A stretch of 64,000 bases of DNA from CmP2 sp052084925 (GCA_052084925.1 JBQDEV010000012.1:1-64000); one strand, 5' to 3'. Counted from the first letter of the stretch, positions 49,681 through 59,205 are shown. Notes: a model not told the origin generated them from the letters alone. Numbers and translations are program-made.

Positions 49681-50152
49681 ATGCCGTCGCTGCGGCCTCG
49701 TGCGAATCTGACGACGGCGTGCGCTGATCCGCCCATTCCAGGGCCGCACCGAGCACTCCGGCACCGGCGATCATCCAGGCGCGTGGACGACGGCTGCCCA
49801 GCGCCCGCACCCCCTTCTCGATCCACCGGTCCGCCAGTACGGAGGTGGTCATACCCACCGAGACCACCGCACCGCCGAGCACCATGCCCACGGCCGCTGC
49901 CTTGGCAGTACGGGCCGGGCCGACCGTCGGTTCTGCGGGCTGTCCCTCGGTTTCCGTCGGCTCATTTTCGCGGCGTGCCAGCAACAGGCTGGCGCCCATG
50001 AGCCCGGCACCGACTCCGGCCGACACCGCGGCGGTTCGGCCCAGGGGCAACCGGCCCAACGGGATCGCGGTACCGGCCGCCGTGAAGAGTCCCATCAGCA
50101 CCACGGTGCGCGCTCGCTTCGTCGACTGCGCCTGTGCGTCTGCGGCGCTCAT
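49679..50152 (-). CDS. Membrane protein of unknown function
   Basis: A 157-residue protein with about three hydrophobic helices (residues 18-60, 88-108 and 128-142), separated by a Glu/Pro-rich loop. I do not recognise the family. It overlaps the end of the SDR gene (ATGA) and its stop lies at the edge of the ileS leader, so it may be in the transcript that continues into ileS. Confidence 0.62.
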   Translation of the reverse strand: MSAADAQAQSTKRARTVVLMGLFTAAGTAIPLGRLPLGRTAAVSAGVGAGLMGASLLLARRENEPTETEGQPAEPTVGPARTAKAAAVGMVLGGAVVSVGMTTSVLADRWIEKGVRALGSRRPRAWMIAGAGVLGAALEWADQRTPSSDSHEAAATA

Positions 50153-50961
50153 GTGCCAGTGCCCCGGATGACCTTGTGCTGGGCCGCCTGGGCCACCGGG
50201 CGCATCACGATCTGGTCGAGGTTGATGTGGTGCGGCAGGGTGACCGCGTACACGCAGACATCGGCGACGTCCTCGGCGGTCAGCGGCTTCTCCACACCCG
50301 CATAGACGCCGTCGGCCGCCTCCTGGTTGCCGCGCAGTCGCTTGACGGAGAACTCCTCGGTGTGCACCATGCCGGGTAGCACCTCGACGACGCGGATGTT
50401 GTGCTCCGCTTCCTCCAGGCGTAGCGCGCCGGTGAGACCGTGGGCGCCGTGCTTGGCTGCGTTGTAGCCACCGCCGCCCTCATAGGAGACCACGCCGGCG
50501 GTCGAGGTCAGGTTCAGGATGGTCCCCTGCCCGGATTCCCGCAGCATGGGCAGCAGCGCCTGGGTCACCCGCAGGGTGCCGATCACGTTGACCTGGAACA
50601 TCCATTCCCAGTCCTCCACGGATCCCGCTCCAACGGTGTCCGTGCCCAGGGCACCGCCGGCGATGTTCAGCAGGGTGTCCGCTCCGCCAGCGCTCTCGAT
50701 CTCCGCGCGTAGTGCATCCACGGCGGCGGCGTCGGTGACATCGGCAACCACCGGGACGATCACGCCATCAGTACCGGCGGTCTCCGCGACCAGGCTGTCC
50801 AGACGTTCCACGCGTCGGGCGACGGCGAAGACGCGCCACCCGATCCGGGCGAGATGAGCCGCCGTGGCGCGGCCGATCCCGGACGAGGCGCCGGTGACGA
50901 CAGCGGAGTGGGAACGATCGATGGATGCGGACGGGACAGAAGGAGCAGAGGGTTGAGTCAT
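50149..50961 (-). CDS. Short-chain dehydrogenase/reductase
   Basis: A 270-residue classical SDR. The cofactor loop is TGASSGIGRATA near residue 24, followed by NIAGG, the catalytic Ser region ILNLTSTAG and the YNAAKHG motif (Tyr and Lys). It resembles YdfG-like NADP-dependent serine or 3-hydroxy acid dehydrogenases, but the substrate is uncertain. I use ATG 50961. It is divergent from valS. Confidence 0.9.
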   Translation of the reverse strand: MTQPSAPSVPSASIDRSHSAVVTGASSGIGRATAAHLARIGWRVFAVARRVERLDSLVAETAGTDGVIVPVVADVTDAAAVDALRAEIESAGGADTLLNIAGGALGTDTVGAGSVEDWEWMFQVNVIGTLRVTQALLPMLRESGQGTILNLTSTAGVVSYEGGGGYNAAKHGAHGLTGALRLEEAEHNIRVVEVLPGMVHTEEFSVKRLRGNQEAADGVYAGVEKPLTAEDVADVCVYAVTLPHHINLDQIVMRPVAQAAQHKVIRGTGT

Positions 50962-51081
50962 GTCCTCAACCCTAATTGAGTTCCCGGTTGCCTGACGAGG
51001 ATGCGTCGAAGCGTTCTTCGACATGGTCGAATCAGGTCACCGGAGGCGGGAGGCCGCGGCTTCTATGGGAGAATGGCCACC

Positions 51082-53754
51082 ATGGCTGAATTCAACCCGG
51101 GCATAGACGCGCCCGCATCCGTGACCGTTCCCGATCGACCCGGCCTCGAGGGCCTGGAGGACAAGCTCACCGCCCGCTGGCGCTCCGAGGGCACCTACGC
51201 CTTCGACCCGCAGACCACGCGCGCCGAGGTGTACTCCATCGACACTCCCCCGCCCACGGCCTCCGGATCGCTGCATGTCGGCCACGTCTTCTCCTACACG
51301 CAGACCGACGTCATGGCCCGTTATCAGCGCATGTGCGGCAAGAACGTGTTCTACCCCATGGGGTGGGACGATAACGGCCTGCCGACCGAGCGCCGCGTCC
51401 AGAACTACTACGGTGTGCGCTGCGATCCGACTAAGCCCTATATCGAGGGCTACCGTCCCCCGGAGTCGCCAGCGAAGAATCAGCGCGACTGGGACGTGAT
51501 CTCCCGACAGAACTTCATCGAACTGTGTGAGGAACTGGCGGTCGAGGACGAGAAAGTCTTCGAGAACCTCTTCACCCAATTGGGTCTCTCCGTGGATTGG
51601 TCCCTGACCTACCGGACCATCGACGACGTCTCGCGCGCCGTCTCGCAGCGTGCGTTCCTGAAGAATTTCGCCCAGGGCGACGCCTACTTGGCCGAGGCAC
51701 CCACCATGTGGGATGTCACCTTCCGCACCGCGGTCGCCCAGGCCGAGGTGGAAGACCAGGAGCGCGACGGCGCCTATCACCGGATCGCCTTCCACCGGCA
51801 CGATGCTGCCGAGACTGCAGACAGCACGATCTGGATCGAGACCACGCGTCCCGAGCTGCTCGCCTCCTGCGTGGCGCTGGTGGCACACCCGGATGACGAG
51901 CGCTACCAGTCCCTCTTCGGCAGCACCGTGACCTCCCCGCTCTTCGGCGTCGAGGTCGAGGTGAAGGCGCACCCGCTGGCCCAGCCCGATAAGGGCTCGG
52001 GCATTGCGATGATCTGTACCTTCGGCGACTCCACCGACATCACCTGGTGGCGCGAGCTGAACCTGCCGACCCGCGCTCTGATTGGCCGCGATGGCCGTTT
52101 CGCCTCCGAGACCCCGGAGTGGATCACGGATGAGACCGGGCGTCAACGCTATGAGCGCCTGGCCGGTGCCACCGTGTTCTCCGCACAGAAAGCTGTCGTG
52201 GAGATGCTCGTCGAGACTGGCGAGATGGAGGGCGAGCCGCGGAAGATCACCCACCCCGTGAAGTTCTTCGAGAAGGGCGACAAACCCCTCGAGATCGTGA
52301 CCTCGCGGCAGTGGTACCTGCGCAATGGCGGTCGCGATACCGATCGTCGGGCGGCACTGATCGAGCGCGGCAACGAGTTCACCTGGCACCCGGGGCACAT
52401 GCAGGCCCGCTACACCAACTGGATCGAGGGGCTCAACGGGGACTGGCTGGTGTCACGCCAGCGGTTCTTCGGCGTGCCGATCCCGGTCTGGTACCCCCTC
52501 GACGAGCAGGGCGAACCAGATTACGAGCACCCCATCGTCCCTGACGACACGGCGCTGCCGATCGATCCGATCGCCCAGCCCGCCCCCGGTTACACGGCCG
52601 ATCAGCGCGACGTACCGGGCGGGTTCACCGGTGACCCGGATGTGCTCGACACCTGGGCGACGTCGTCGCTGACTCCGCAGATTGTGGGCCGTTGGTCCCG
52701 CGATGACGCGTTCTTCGACAACGTTTTCCCCTTCGATCTGCGTCCGCAGGGCCACGACATTATCCGCACCTGGCTCTTTTCGACGGTGGTGCGTGCCGAT
52801 GCGCTGAACGGCTCCGCGCCGTGGCGCAACACGGCGCTGTCCGGCTGGATCCTGGATCCGGACCGGAAGAAGATGTCCAAGTCCAAGGGCAACGTTGTCG
52901 TGCCCTCCGACATTCTGGCGGAGTTCGGCTCGGACGCTGTCCGTTACTGGGCGGCGTCGGCCAAGCTCGGTGCGGACACCGCCTATGAGATCGCGCAGAT
53001 GAAGATCGGGCGTCGTCTGGCCATCAAGTTGCTCAACGCCTCCAAGTTCGTGTTGAATCTCGGTGCCACAGCCGACTCGGTGGTTCGCAACGCTCAGGAC
53101 GCCGCCGTTGTCACGAATCCCCTGGATCGGTCGCTGTTGCGCCAGTTGAGCACCACTGTCGAGCAGGCCACCGCCGCTTTCGATCGCTATGACTATGCGC
53201 GCGCGCTGGATCTGACGGAAGCCTTCTTCTGGCAGTTCACCGATGACTATGTCGAGCTCATCAAGGATCGGGCCTACGGCGGCCACGGCGAGGCGGAGCA
53301 GGAGTCCGTGGTCGCTTCCCTGGCCACCACTCTGGATGCCCTGCTGCGGCTGCTGGCACCGTTCCAGCCCTTCGCCACGGAAGAGGTCTGGGGCTGGTGG
53401 CGCACCGGTTCCGTTCACCACACGGCCTGGCCGGGTCATGGCGACTCCGCTGTCGGCATCGCCGCCGCCGGCGCCGAGGGTGACGTCGAGGTCCTCACCG
53501 TGGTGGCCCGTGCGCTGGCCGGCATCCGCAAGGCGAAGTCGACGGCGAAGGTCAAACAGCGCACGGCTGTCACCACCGCAACGATCCGCGGCACCGAGGC
53601 TCGCCTGGCGCAGTTGCGCGGCGGTGTCTCGGATCTTCAGGCCGCCGGCAATGTGGCGCACGTGGAATACAGTCAGGACCTGAGCGACCCGGAGACAGAT
53701 CTCGAGGTGACGGACGTCGAGTTGGCTCCGGCCGAGGAGACACCCGGGTCCTGA
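51082..53754 (+). CDS. valS: Valyl-tRNA synthetase
   Basis: An 890-residue class I synthetase with SGSLHVGHVFSYTQTD (near residue 62), an editing domain, WATSSLTPQIVGRW and the KMSKS loop DRKKMSKSKGNVV (near residue 593). The anticodon-binding domain follows. The C-terminal coiled coil is replaced by a short acidic end. ATG 51082 is used with GGGAGAA upstream; an ATG three codons earlier is also possible. A strong hairpin follows. Confidence 0.95.
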   Translation: MAEFNPGIDAPASVTVPDRPGLEGLEDKLTARWRSEGTYAFDPQTTRAEVYSIDTPPPTASGSLHVGHVFSYTQTDVMARYQRMCGKNVFYPMGWDDNGLPTERRVQNYYGVRCDPTKPYIEGYRPPESPAKNQRDWDVISRQNFIELCEELAVEDEKVFENLFTQLGLSVDWSLTYRTIDDVSRAVSQRAFLKNFAQGDAYLAEAPTMWDVTFRTAVAQAEVEDQERDGAYHRIAFHRHDAAETADSTIWIETTRPELLASCVALVAHPDDERYQSLFGSTVTSPLFGVEVEVKAHPLAQPDKGSGIAMICTFGDSTDITWWRELNLPTRALIGRDGRFASETPEWITDETGRQRYERLAGATVFSAQKAVVEMLVETGEMEGEPRKITHPVKFFEKGDKPLEIVTSRQWYLRNGGRDTDRRAALIERGNEFTWHPGHMQARYTNWIEGLNGDWLVSRQRFFGVPIPVWYPLDEQGEPDYEHPIVPDDTALPIDPIAQPAPGYTADQRDVPGGFTGDPDVLDTWATSSLTPQIVGRWSRDDAFFDNVFPFDLRPQGHDIIRTWLFSTVVRADALNGSAPWRNTALSGWILDPDRKKMSKSKGNVVVPSDILAEFGSDAVRYWAASAKLGADTAYEIAQMKIGRRLAIKLLNASKFVLNLGATADSVVRNAQDAAVVTNPLDRSLLRQLSTTVEQATAAFDRYDYARALDLTEAFFWQFTDDYVELIKDRAYGGHGEAEQESVVASLATTLDALLRLLAPFQPFATEEVWGWWRTGSVHHTAWPGHGDSAVGIAAAGAEGDVEVLTVVARALAGIRKAKSTAKVKQRTAVTTATIRGTEARLAQLRGGVSDLQAAGNVAHVEYSQDLSDPETDLEVTDVELAPAEETPGS

Positions 53755-53783
53755 GTCCGGGAACACCTCCCACCCCGAACAGC

Positions 53784-53817
53784 ACGGCGGCCGCGATCCG
53801 AAGATCGCGGCCGCCGT
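53784..53817. terminator. Bidirectional terminator after valS
   Basis: A perfect 15-bp stem (ACGGCGGCCGCGATC and complement) closed by the tetraloop CGAA lies between the convergent valS and nitroreductase-like genes. On the valS strand TGTTGTC follows. Confidence 0.8.
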
Positions 53818-53836
53818 TGTTGTCAGAGGCTGGTGG

Positions 53837-54460
53837 TCAGTCGAACTGCGGGTCGGTCGAACGGCTCCGCTTCAGCTCGTAGAAGTATTCGTAGGATCCC
53901 AGCGCGACAGCACCGTCGAAGATCTTTCCGGCAATCTCGCCGCGCGGGATGCGGGTGAGGACCGGGCCGAAGAAGGCCGTGTCGTTGAAGGCCACCACGG
54001 GGGTTCCGACTTCGTCGCCGACCTTGGAGATGCCCTCCTGATGCGAGGCGCGCAGTTCCGTATCGAGAGCATCGGTGCGTGCGGCGTCGAGAAGATCGGC
54101 GTCTAGTCCGAGCTCGGACAGGGCATTAGAGACGGCAGACTCATAGTCCTTGTTTCCGTTGTTGTGGATCTCGGTGCCGAGGGCGGTGTAGAACTCGCCG
54201 ACCTTGTCGTCACCGTGACGCTCACGGACCTGGACCACCGCGCGGGCGGGCAACCAGGCGCGGTCCATCAGCTCGCGGTAGCCCTCGTCGAGGTCGCGTC
54301 CCTCGTTGAGCACCGACAGGGACATGATGTGCCAGCGCACCGTGATGTTGCGGACCTGCTCCACTTCCTTGATCCACCGAGAGGTGATCCAGGCGAAGGG
54401 GCAGATCGGATCGAACCAGAAATCGACGACTTCGCGGTTCTCGGCAGTGGCTTCAGACAT
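53837..54460 (-). CDS. Rv2466c-like DsbA-family protein (mycothiol-dependent nitroreductase family)
   Basis: A 207-residue thioredoxin-fold protein that aligns along its whole length with mycobacterial Rv2466c (DFWFDPICPFAWITSRWI at the start, AFFGPVLTRIPRGE, ELKRSRSTDPQFD at the end). Rv2466c reduces disulfides with mycothiol and activates nitro-prodrugs through a CPWC site. Here the site reads CPFA, so the resolving cysteine is absent and only a one-cysteine mechanism with mycothiol would be possible. ATG 54460 has GAGGAGG upstream. Confidence 0.88.
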   Translation of the reverse strand: MSEATAENREVVDFWFDPICPFAWITSRWIKEVEQVRNITVRWHIMSLSVLNEGRDLDEGYRELMDRAWLPARAVVQVRERHGDDKVGEFYTALGTEIHNNGNKDYESAVSNALSELGLDADLLDAARTDALDTELRASHQEGISKVGDEVGTPVVAFNDTAFFGPVLTRIPRGEIAGKIFDGAVALGSYEYFYELKRSRSTDPQFD

Positions 54461-54533
54461 TCGTCCTCCTCGATGATTCACTCCACCACGAACAGCACGT
54501 CATGGTGTGGATAGCATCTGCCACAACCGGGTG

Positions 54534-55820
54534 TCAGGCGGATTTATTCCGGCGCTTGCGCGCGACCTCGTGGGAGATCAGCGTGGGTTCTTCCTCGCCC
54601 TTGACGGTCTCTCCGGTGATGACGACCTGGGCGACGTCGTCGCGCGCCGGGAGGTCGAACATCACCGGCTGCAGGACATCTTCCAGGATGGAGCGAAGCC
54701 CGCGAGCCCCGGTCCCGCGATCGTTGGCCTGTCCCGCGATGGCCTCGAGGGCCGAACGCTCGAAGACCAACTCGACACCGTCGAGCATGAACATCTTCTG
54801 GTACTGCTTCACCAGGGCGTTCTTGGGTTCGGTGAGAACCCGAATCAGGGAGTCCTCATCGAGGTAATCGACGGCGGTCACCACGGGCAGACGGCCGATG
54901 AATTCGGGGATCAGACCGAATTTCAGCAGGTCCTCGGGCTGAACATCGGCGTAGGAAGGCGTCTCATTGCTGATGTGGTGCAAGGGGGCTCCGAAGCCGA
55001 TGCCCTTGCGTCCGGCGCGGGATCCGATGATCTCGTCCAGCCCCGCAAAGGCTCCGGCGACGATGAACAGCACGTTGGTGGTGTCGATCTGCAGGAACTC
55101 CTGATGCGGATGCTTGCGGCCACCCTGTGGCGGTACCGAGGCGACGGTACCCTCGAGGATCTTGAGCAGCGCTTGCTGCACTCCCTCACCGGAGACGTCT
55201 CGGGTGATGGAGGGGTTCTCTGACTTCCGCGAAATCTTGTCGATCTCGTCGATGTAGATGATCCCCTGCTCCGCCTTCTTCACGTCGTAATCGGCTGCCT
55301 GAATCAGCTTGAGCAGGATGTTCTCGACGTCCTCGCCCACGTAGCCGGCCTCCGTCAGCGACGTCGCGTCGGCAACGGCGAAGGGCACGTTGAGCTTCCG
55401 GGCCAAGGTCTGGGCCAGATAGGTTTTGCCGGAGCCAGTCGGGCCCACGAGCAGGATGTTGGACTTGCCCACTTCGACGTCAGCCAGATCGGATTCCTGG
55501 CCGAAGGGAGTCTTCGGGGCTTCTCCGTTGCGGATCCGCTTGTAGTGGTTGTACACGGCGACGGAGAGTGCACGCTTGGCGGCTGTCTGACCGATGACGT
55601 ACTGCTCGAGGTGCTCGTAGATCTCGTGGGGCTTCGGCAGCTCGACTTCACCGGATTCAACGACTTCGGTGAGCTCTTCTTCGATGATCTCGTTGCAGAG
55701 TTCGATGCATTCGTCGCAGATGTAGACGCCGGGACCGGCGATGAGCTTGCGGACTTGCTTCTGGCTCTTGCCACAGAATGAGCATTTGAGCAGGTCGGCG
55801 CTTTCTCCGATGCGTGCCAT
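54534..55820 (-). CDS. clpX: ATP-dependent Clp protease ATP-binding subunit ClpX
   Basis: A 428-residue AAA+ unfoldase. The N-terminal zinc domain has CSFCGK and CDECIELC; Walker A is GPTGSGKTYLAQ (near residue 127) and Walker B IIYIDEIDKI; the ClpP-docking loop region IGFGAPL is present. It feeds substrates to ClpP1P2, encoded just upstream in the transcript. It is separated from clpP2 by 166 bases with a hairpin. Confidence 0.96.
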   Translation of the reverse strand: MARIGESADLLKCSFCGKSQKQVRKLIAGPGVYICDECIELCNEIIEEELTEVVESGEVELPKPHEIYEHLEQYVIGQTAAKRALSVAVYNHYKRIRNGEAPKTPFGQESDLADVEVGKSNILLVGPTGSGKTYLAQTLARKLNVPFAVADATSLTEAGYVGEDVENILLKLIQAADYDVKKAEQGIIYIDEIDKISRKSENPSITRDVSGEGVQQALLKILEGTVASVPPQGGRKHPHQEFLQIDTTNVLFIVAGAFAGLDEIIGSRAGRKGIGFGAPLHHISNETPSYADVQPEDLLKFGLIPEFIGRLPVVTAVDYLDEDSLIRVLTEPKNALVKQYQKMFMLDGVELVFERSALEAIAGQANDRGTGARGLRSILEDVLQPVMFDLPARDDVAQVVITGETVKGEEEPTLISHEVARKRRNKSA

Positions 55821-55904
55821 GCGGGGATCTCCTCAAAACGGGGTACTTCCACAGCATAGTGGGTGGAGAGGTCGAATCGATGAACGTAACGTCCCGGAAC
55901 ACGG

Positions 55905-55944
55905 CTGTGGCGCACCGGAGCGGTTGTCTCGCGGTGCGCCACAG
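55905..55944 (-). promoter_or_regulatory. Stem-loop between clpP2 and clpX
   Basis: A perfect 13-bp stem (CTGTGGCGCACCG and complement, 14-base loop) lies 42 bases after the clpP2 stop. No T-run follows. It may partly terminate the clpP1P2 transcript and separate clpX expression. Confidence 0.5.
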
Positions 55945-55986
55945 TCGCGGTGACTCCCGACCAGCGTGTCGGTCGGGCCAGGGGTG

Positions 55987-56643
55987 TCAGCTGCGCTGAA
56001 TCTTGCGTGAGGGCAGCACCTCGTCAACGAGCCCGTATTCCAGGGCTCCCTCGGCGGAGAGGAACTTGTCGCGGTCGATGTCGCGGGACACCTCTTCAGG
56101 GGACTTATTGCTGTGACGGGCCAGGGTGTGCTCCATCCAGACACGCATCCGGTTGATCTCCTCGGCATGGATAGCGAGATCCGTGGCCGTACCGCGATCT
56201 CCGCCCATGGCCGGCTGGTGAATGAGCACCCGAGCGTTCGGCAGCGCCAGGCGCTTGCCGGGGGCGCCGGCGGCCAACAGCACGGCGGCTGCGGAGGCAG
56301 CCTGCCCAAGGCAGACCGTCTGCACCTCGGGACGGATGAACTGCATGGTGTCGTAGATGGCGGTCATGGCGGTGAAGGAGCCACCGGGCGAATTGATGTA
56401 GAGCGTGATGTCTCGCTCCGAGTCCATCGATTCCAGCACGAGCAGCTGGGCCATGATGTCATCGGCCGAGGCGTCATCCACCTGGGCACCGAGGAATACG
56501 ATGCGGTCTTCGAACAGCTTCGCGTAGGGGTCCTGACGCTTGAAGCCGTAGGGGGTGCGCTCTTCGAACTGGGGAAGAATATAGCGCGAGCTCGGTGCCG
56601 GCACTCCGGCACCGGTCGGCATTCCGGTGGGCATGTGGTTCAT
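55987..56643 (-). CDS. clpP2: ATP-dependent Clp protease proteolytic subunit ClpP2
   Basis: A 218-residue ClpP. The catalytic Ser is in GQAASAAAVLL, the His in VLIHQPAMGG and the Asp in DRDKFLSAEGALEYG. The GSFTAMTAIYDTM stretch is typical of actinobacterial ClpP2, which forms a mixed tetradecamer with ClpP1 and contacts ClpX/ClpC. AGGAGAGACATC precedes ATG 56643. It follows clpP1 by 64 bases. Confidence 0.94.
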   Translation of the reverse strand: MNHMPTGMPTGAGVPAPSSRYILPQFEERTPYGFKRQDPYAKLFEDRIVFLGAQVDDASADDIMAQLLVLESMDSERDITLYINSPGGSFTAMTAIYDTMQFIRPEVQTVCLGQAASAAAVLLAAGAPGKRLALPNARVLIHQPAMGGDRGTATDLAIHAEEINRMRVWMEHTLARHSNKSPEEVSRDIDRDKFLSAEGALEYGLVDEVLPSRKIQRS

Positions 56644-56707
56644 GATGTCTCTCCTGAGGGCGACGTCGCGATGGTCGAGAAAGGGTAGGGGGTGGCAAGA
56701 ACTGGCG

Positions 56708-57328
56708 TCACTGCTTGACGCCGCCACCACCGGTCACGCTGCCGGAACGCTCGGCGATGTGGTCGAAGAAGCCGTATTCCAGTCCGTCCTGGGCGGTGAA
56801 CCACTTATCGCGTTCGTTGTCCTTCAGGATGGTCTCGACGGTCTGACCGGTCTGTTCGGCGGTCAGTTCAGCCATGACCTGCTTCATGTGCAGGATCAGC
56901 TGCGCCTGGATCCGAATATCAGACTCCGTACCGCCGATGCCGCCCGAGGGCTGGTGCATCAGGATTCGCGCGTGGGGTGTGGCGTAGCGCTTGCCCTTAG
57001 TGCCCGAGGACAGCAGGAACTGTCCCATGGACGCAGCGAGGCCGGTAGCCACGGTGACGACGTCGTTGGGAATGTACTGCATGGTGTCGTAGATGGCCAT
57101 GCCTGCCGTCACCGACCCGCCGGGCGAGTTGATGTAGAGGAAAATGTCCTTCTCCGGATCTTCGGCCGAGAGCAGGAGCATCTGTGAGCAGATGGCATTC
57201 GCGTTGTCGTCCCGGACTTCAGAGCCGAGCCAGATGATGCGCTCTTTGAGCAGGCGGTTGTAGATGTAGTCTTCGCGCTGAGCCGGGTCCACCGACTGCA
57301 TGCGAGGTGTGGGGGACGATTCGGTCAT
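56708..57328 (-). CDS. clpP1: ATP-dependent Clp protease proteolytic subunit ClpP1
   Basis: A 206-residue ClpP with Ser in ATGLAASMGQFLLSSG, His in RILMHQPSGG and Asp in ERDKWFTAQDGLEYG. A flexible Gly-rich C-terminus (SVTGGGGVKQ) follows the fold. Partner of ClpP2 downstream. AAGGACG precedes ATG 57328. Confidence 0.94.
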   Translation of the reverse strand: MTESSPTPRMQSVDPAQREDYIYNRLLKERIIWLGSEVRDDNANAICSQMLLLSAEDPEKDIFLYINSPGGSVTAGMAIYDTMQYIPNDVVTVATGLAASMGQFLLSSGTKGKRYATPHARILMHQPSGGIGGTESDIRIQAQLILHMKQVMAELTAEQTGQTVETILKDNERDKWFTAQDGLEYGFFDHIAERSGSVTGGGGVKQ

Positions 57329-57513
57329 GACGTCCTTACCTTCCTTCAACTGGCTGATGAAACACTTTCGGATCTCCGGGCACTGTATCCGGTGCGGACG
57401 ATCCGAACGATCTGTATTGACACTACTGTGCCCAACCGTGGTTCGGCACGCATGTTGCCCGCTGTTCGCTGATGGCGGGACCGGGCCCGAGGAACCCGCC
57501 TGTCACGACGCAA

Positions 57514-57558
57514 CGAGGGACTCGCTGATCAACTGGTAGTCGATCAACGAGCCCCTCG
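57514..57558 (-). terminator. Long hairpin after tig
   Basis: Two 21-base arms pair at 18 positions around a 3-base loop, 48 bases after the trigger factor stop. The following transcript reads TTGCGTCGT. It probably ends or attenuates tig transcription before clpP1. Confidence 0.6.
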
Positions 57559-57606
57559 CTCGCGTTACTCGGTGCTACACCGGATGCCCGGCGCGGCGTC
57601 GCAGTA

Positions 57607-59205
57607 TCAGGCGTCAGCGCCCTCGTCTTCAGCCGCCTTCTTCGCGGCAGGCTTCTTGGCAGGAGCCTTCTTTGCCGCGGGCTTCTTAGCGGGAGCCTTC
57701 TTAGCGGGAGCCTTCTTGGCGGCAGGCTTCTCTTCAGCCTCGTCGGACTCCTCGGCGCCTTCAGCCTTCTCGGCAGCCTTCTTCGGTGCCGCCTTCTTGG
57801 CGGCAGGCTTCTTAGCAGCAGCCTTCTTCGCGGGGGCCTTCTTCTCTTCCTTCGGCTCCTCGGCATCGGCAGACTCGGTTGCCTCAGCGGCATCCTCGTC
57901 CTGCTCGCCTGCGGGCTTGACGAAGGAGCTCAGGTCCACGGCGTTGCCGTCGGTGTCGGTGACCTCGGCGAACTCAAGAACCTTGGCAAGCGCCTTGCGG
58001 CGGCGGACCTCGCCCATGATGAGCGGAACCTGGCCGGCCTGATCCAGCATCTGCGCGAACTGGTTCGGGTCCATGCCGTACTGCGAAGCGGAAGAGATAA
58101 TGTATTCGATCAGCTCAGACTGCTCGACACCCACCTCTTCGGTGTCGGCCACGGCATCGAGGATGACCTCGTTGCGGAAGGCCTCGCGGAAGTTCTCCGA
58201 CACCTCTTCACGGTGATCGGCAGTGTCGTGGTCATCGCCTTCAGAGTGGCCGCCCTGGGAGAAGTGCTGCTCCACCTGCTCTTCGACGACAGAATCCGGA
58301 ACCGGGACCTCGATGAGTTTCACGAGCTCCTCGAGGACCTTGTCGCGGGCTTCGACGCCCTGCTCAGTGACGGCCTGCTCGGAAGCCTGTTTCTTCAGGT
58401 CTTCCTTCAGCTCGGCGATGGTGTCGAATTCGGAGGCCAGCTGAGCGAACTCGTCGTCGGCCTCGGGAAGCTCGCGATCCTTCACAGCGGAGACGACAAC
58501 CTTGACGGTTGCCTTCTCACCGGAGCGGTCGCCACCGGAAAGGGTGGTTTCGAAGATCGCGTCTTCGTCCGCCGACAGACCCTCGAGCGCCTCGTCGAGT
58601 CCCTCGAGCATGGTGCCGGCGCCGACCTGGTACGACAGGTCGTCTGCCTGGTCCACGGTCTCATCGTCGATGGTCGCCGTCAGCGAGATGGTGACGAAGT
58701 CATCCTTGGCTGCGGGACGATCGGTCTCCTTCAGGGTCCCGAAGCGCGAGCGCAGATCGTTGAGGGCCTTCTCTTCGTCCTCGGCCGAGGCAGCTGCAGG
58801 CTCAACGGTGACCTTGATGCCCTTGTAGTCGGGGAGCTCGATGGTCGGGCGCACGTCCACCTCGGCGGTGAACTTCAGCGGCGCCTCGGCGTCACCTTCT
58901 GCACCGGGAGCGGAGGTGATGTCCACCTCAGGACGGTTCAGAGGAGTGATCTCGGCTTCACGCAAAGCTTCTTGGTAGAACCCGTTCAGCCCTTCGTTGA
59001 TGGCGGTCTCGATGACATAGCCACGGCCGATGCGCTGGTCGATCAGACGATTCGGAACCTTGCCCTTGCGGAAGCCCGGGATCTGGACCTGGTTGGCGAT
59101 GGTCTTGTACGCCTCGTCGATACTCGGCTTCAGCTCATCGAACGGGACCTCGACGTCCAGCTTCACCCGGGTCGGGTTGAGGGTTTCTGCGGTGCTCTTG
59201 ACCAC
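57607..59205 (-). CDS. tig: Trigger factor with Lys/Ala/Pro-rich C-terminal tail
   Basis: A 532-residue ribosome-associated chaperone. The ribosome-binding motif GFRKGKVPNRLIDQ lies at residues about 46-59, the FKBP-type prolyl isomerase domain near 160-250 and the helical C-domain to about 430. It then continues for about 80 residues of repeated PAKKA/PAAKKA units with an acidic break in the middle, unlike the short acidic end of most trigger factors and similar to actinobacterial histone-like tails. GTG 59205 has AGGAG upstream. Upstream of clpP1, as usual. Confidence 0.93.
   Translation of the reverse strand: MVKSTAETLNPTRVKLDVEVPFDELKPSIDEAYKTIANQVQIPGFRKGKVPNRLIDQRIGRGYVIETAINEGLNGFYQEALREAEITPLNRPEVDITSAPGAEGDAEAPLKFTAEVDVRPTIELPDYKGIKVTVEPAAASAEDEEKALNDLRSRFGTLKETDRPAAKDDFVTISLTATIDDETVDQADDLSYQVGAGTMLEGLDEALEGLSADEDAIFETTLSGGDRSGEKATVKVVVSAVKDRELPEADDEFAQLASEFDTIAELKEDLKKQASEQAVTEQGVEARDKVLEELVKLIEVPVPDSVVEEQVEQHFSQGGHSEGDDHDTADHREEVSENFREAFRNEVILDAVADTEEVGVEQSELIEYIISSASQYGMDPNQFAQMLDQAGQVPLIMGEVRRRKALAKVLEFAEVTDTDGNAVDLSSFVKPAGEQDEDAAEATESADAEEPKEEKKAPAKKAAAKKPAAKKAAPKKAAEKAEGAEESDEAEEKPAAKKAPAKKAPAKKPAAKKAPAKKPAAKKAAEDEGADA

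Noticed and set aside
57607..57850. PAKKA repeats considered as a DNA-level repeat array
   Set aside because: The periodicity is in the protein; codons vary between units, so it is a coding low-complexity tail, not a CRISPR or minisatellite.
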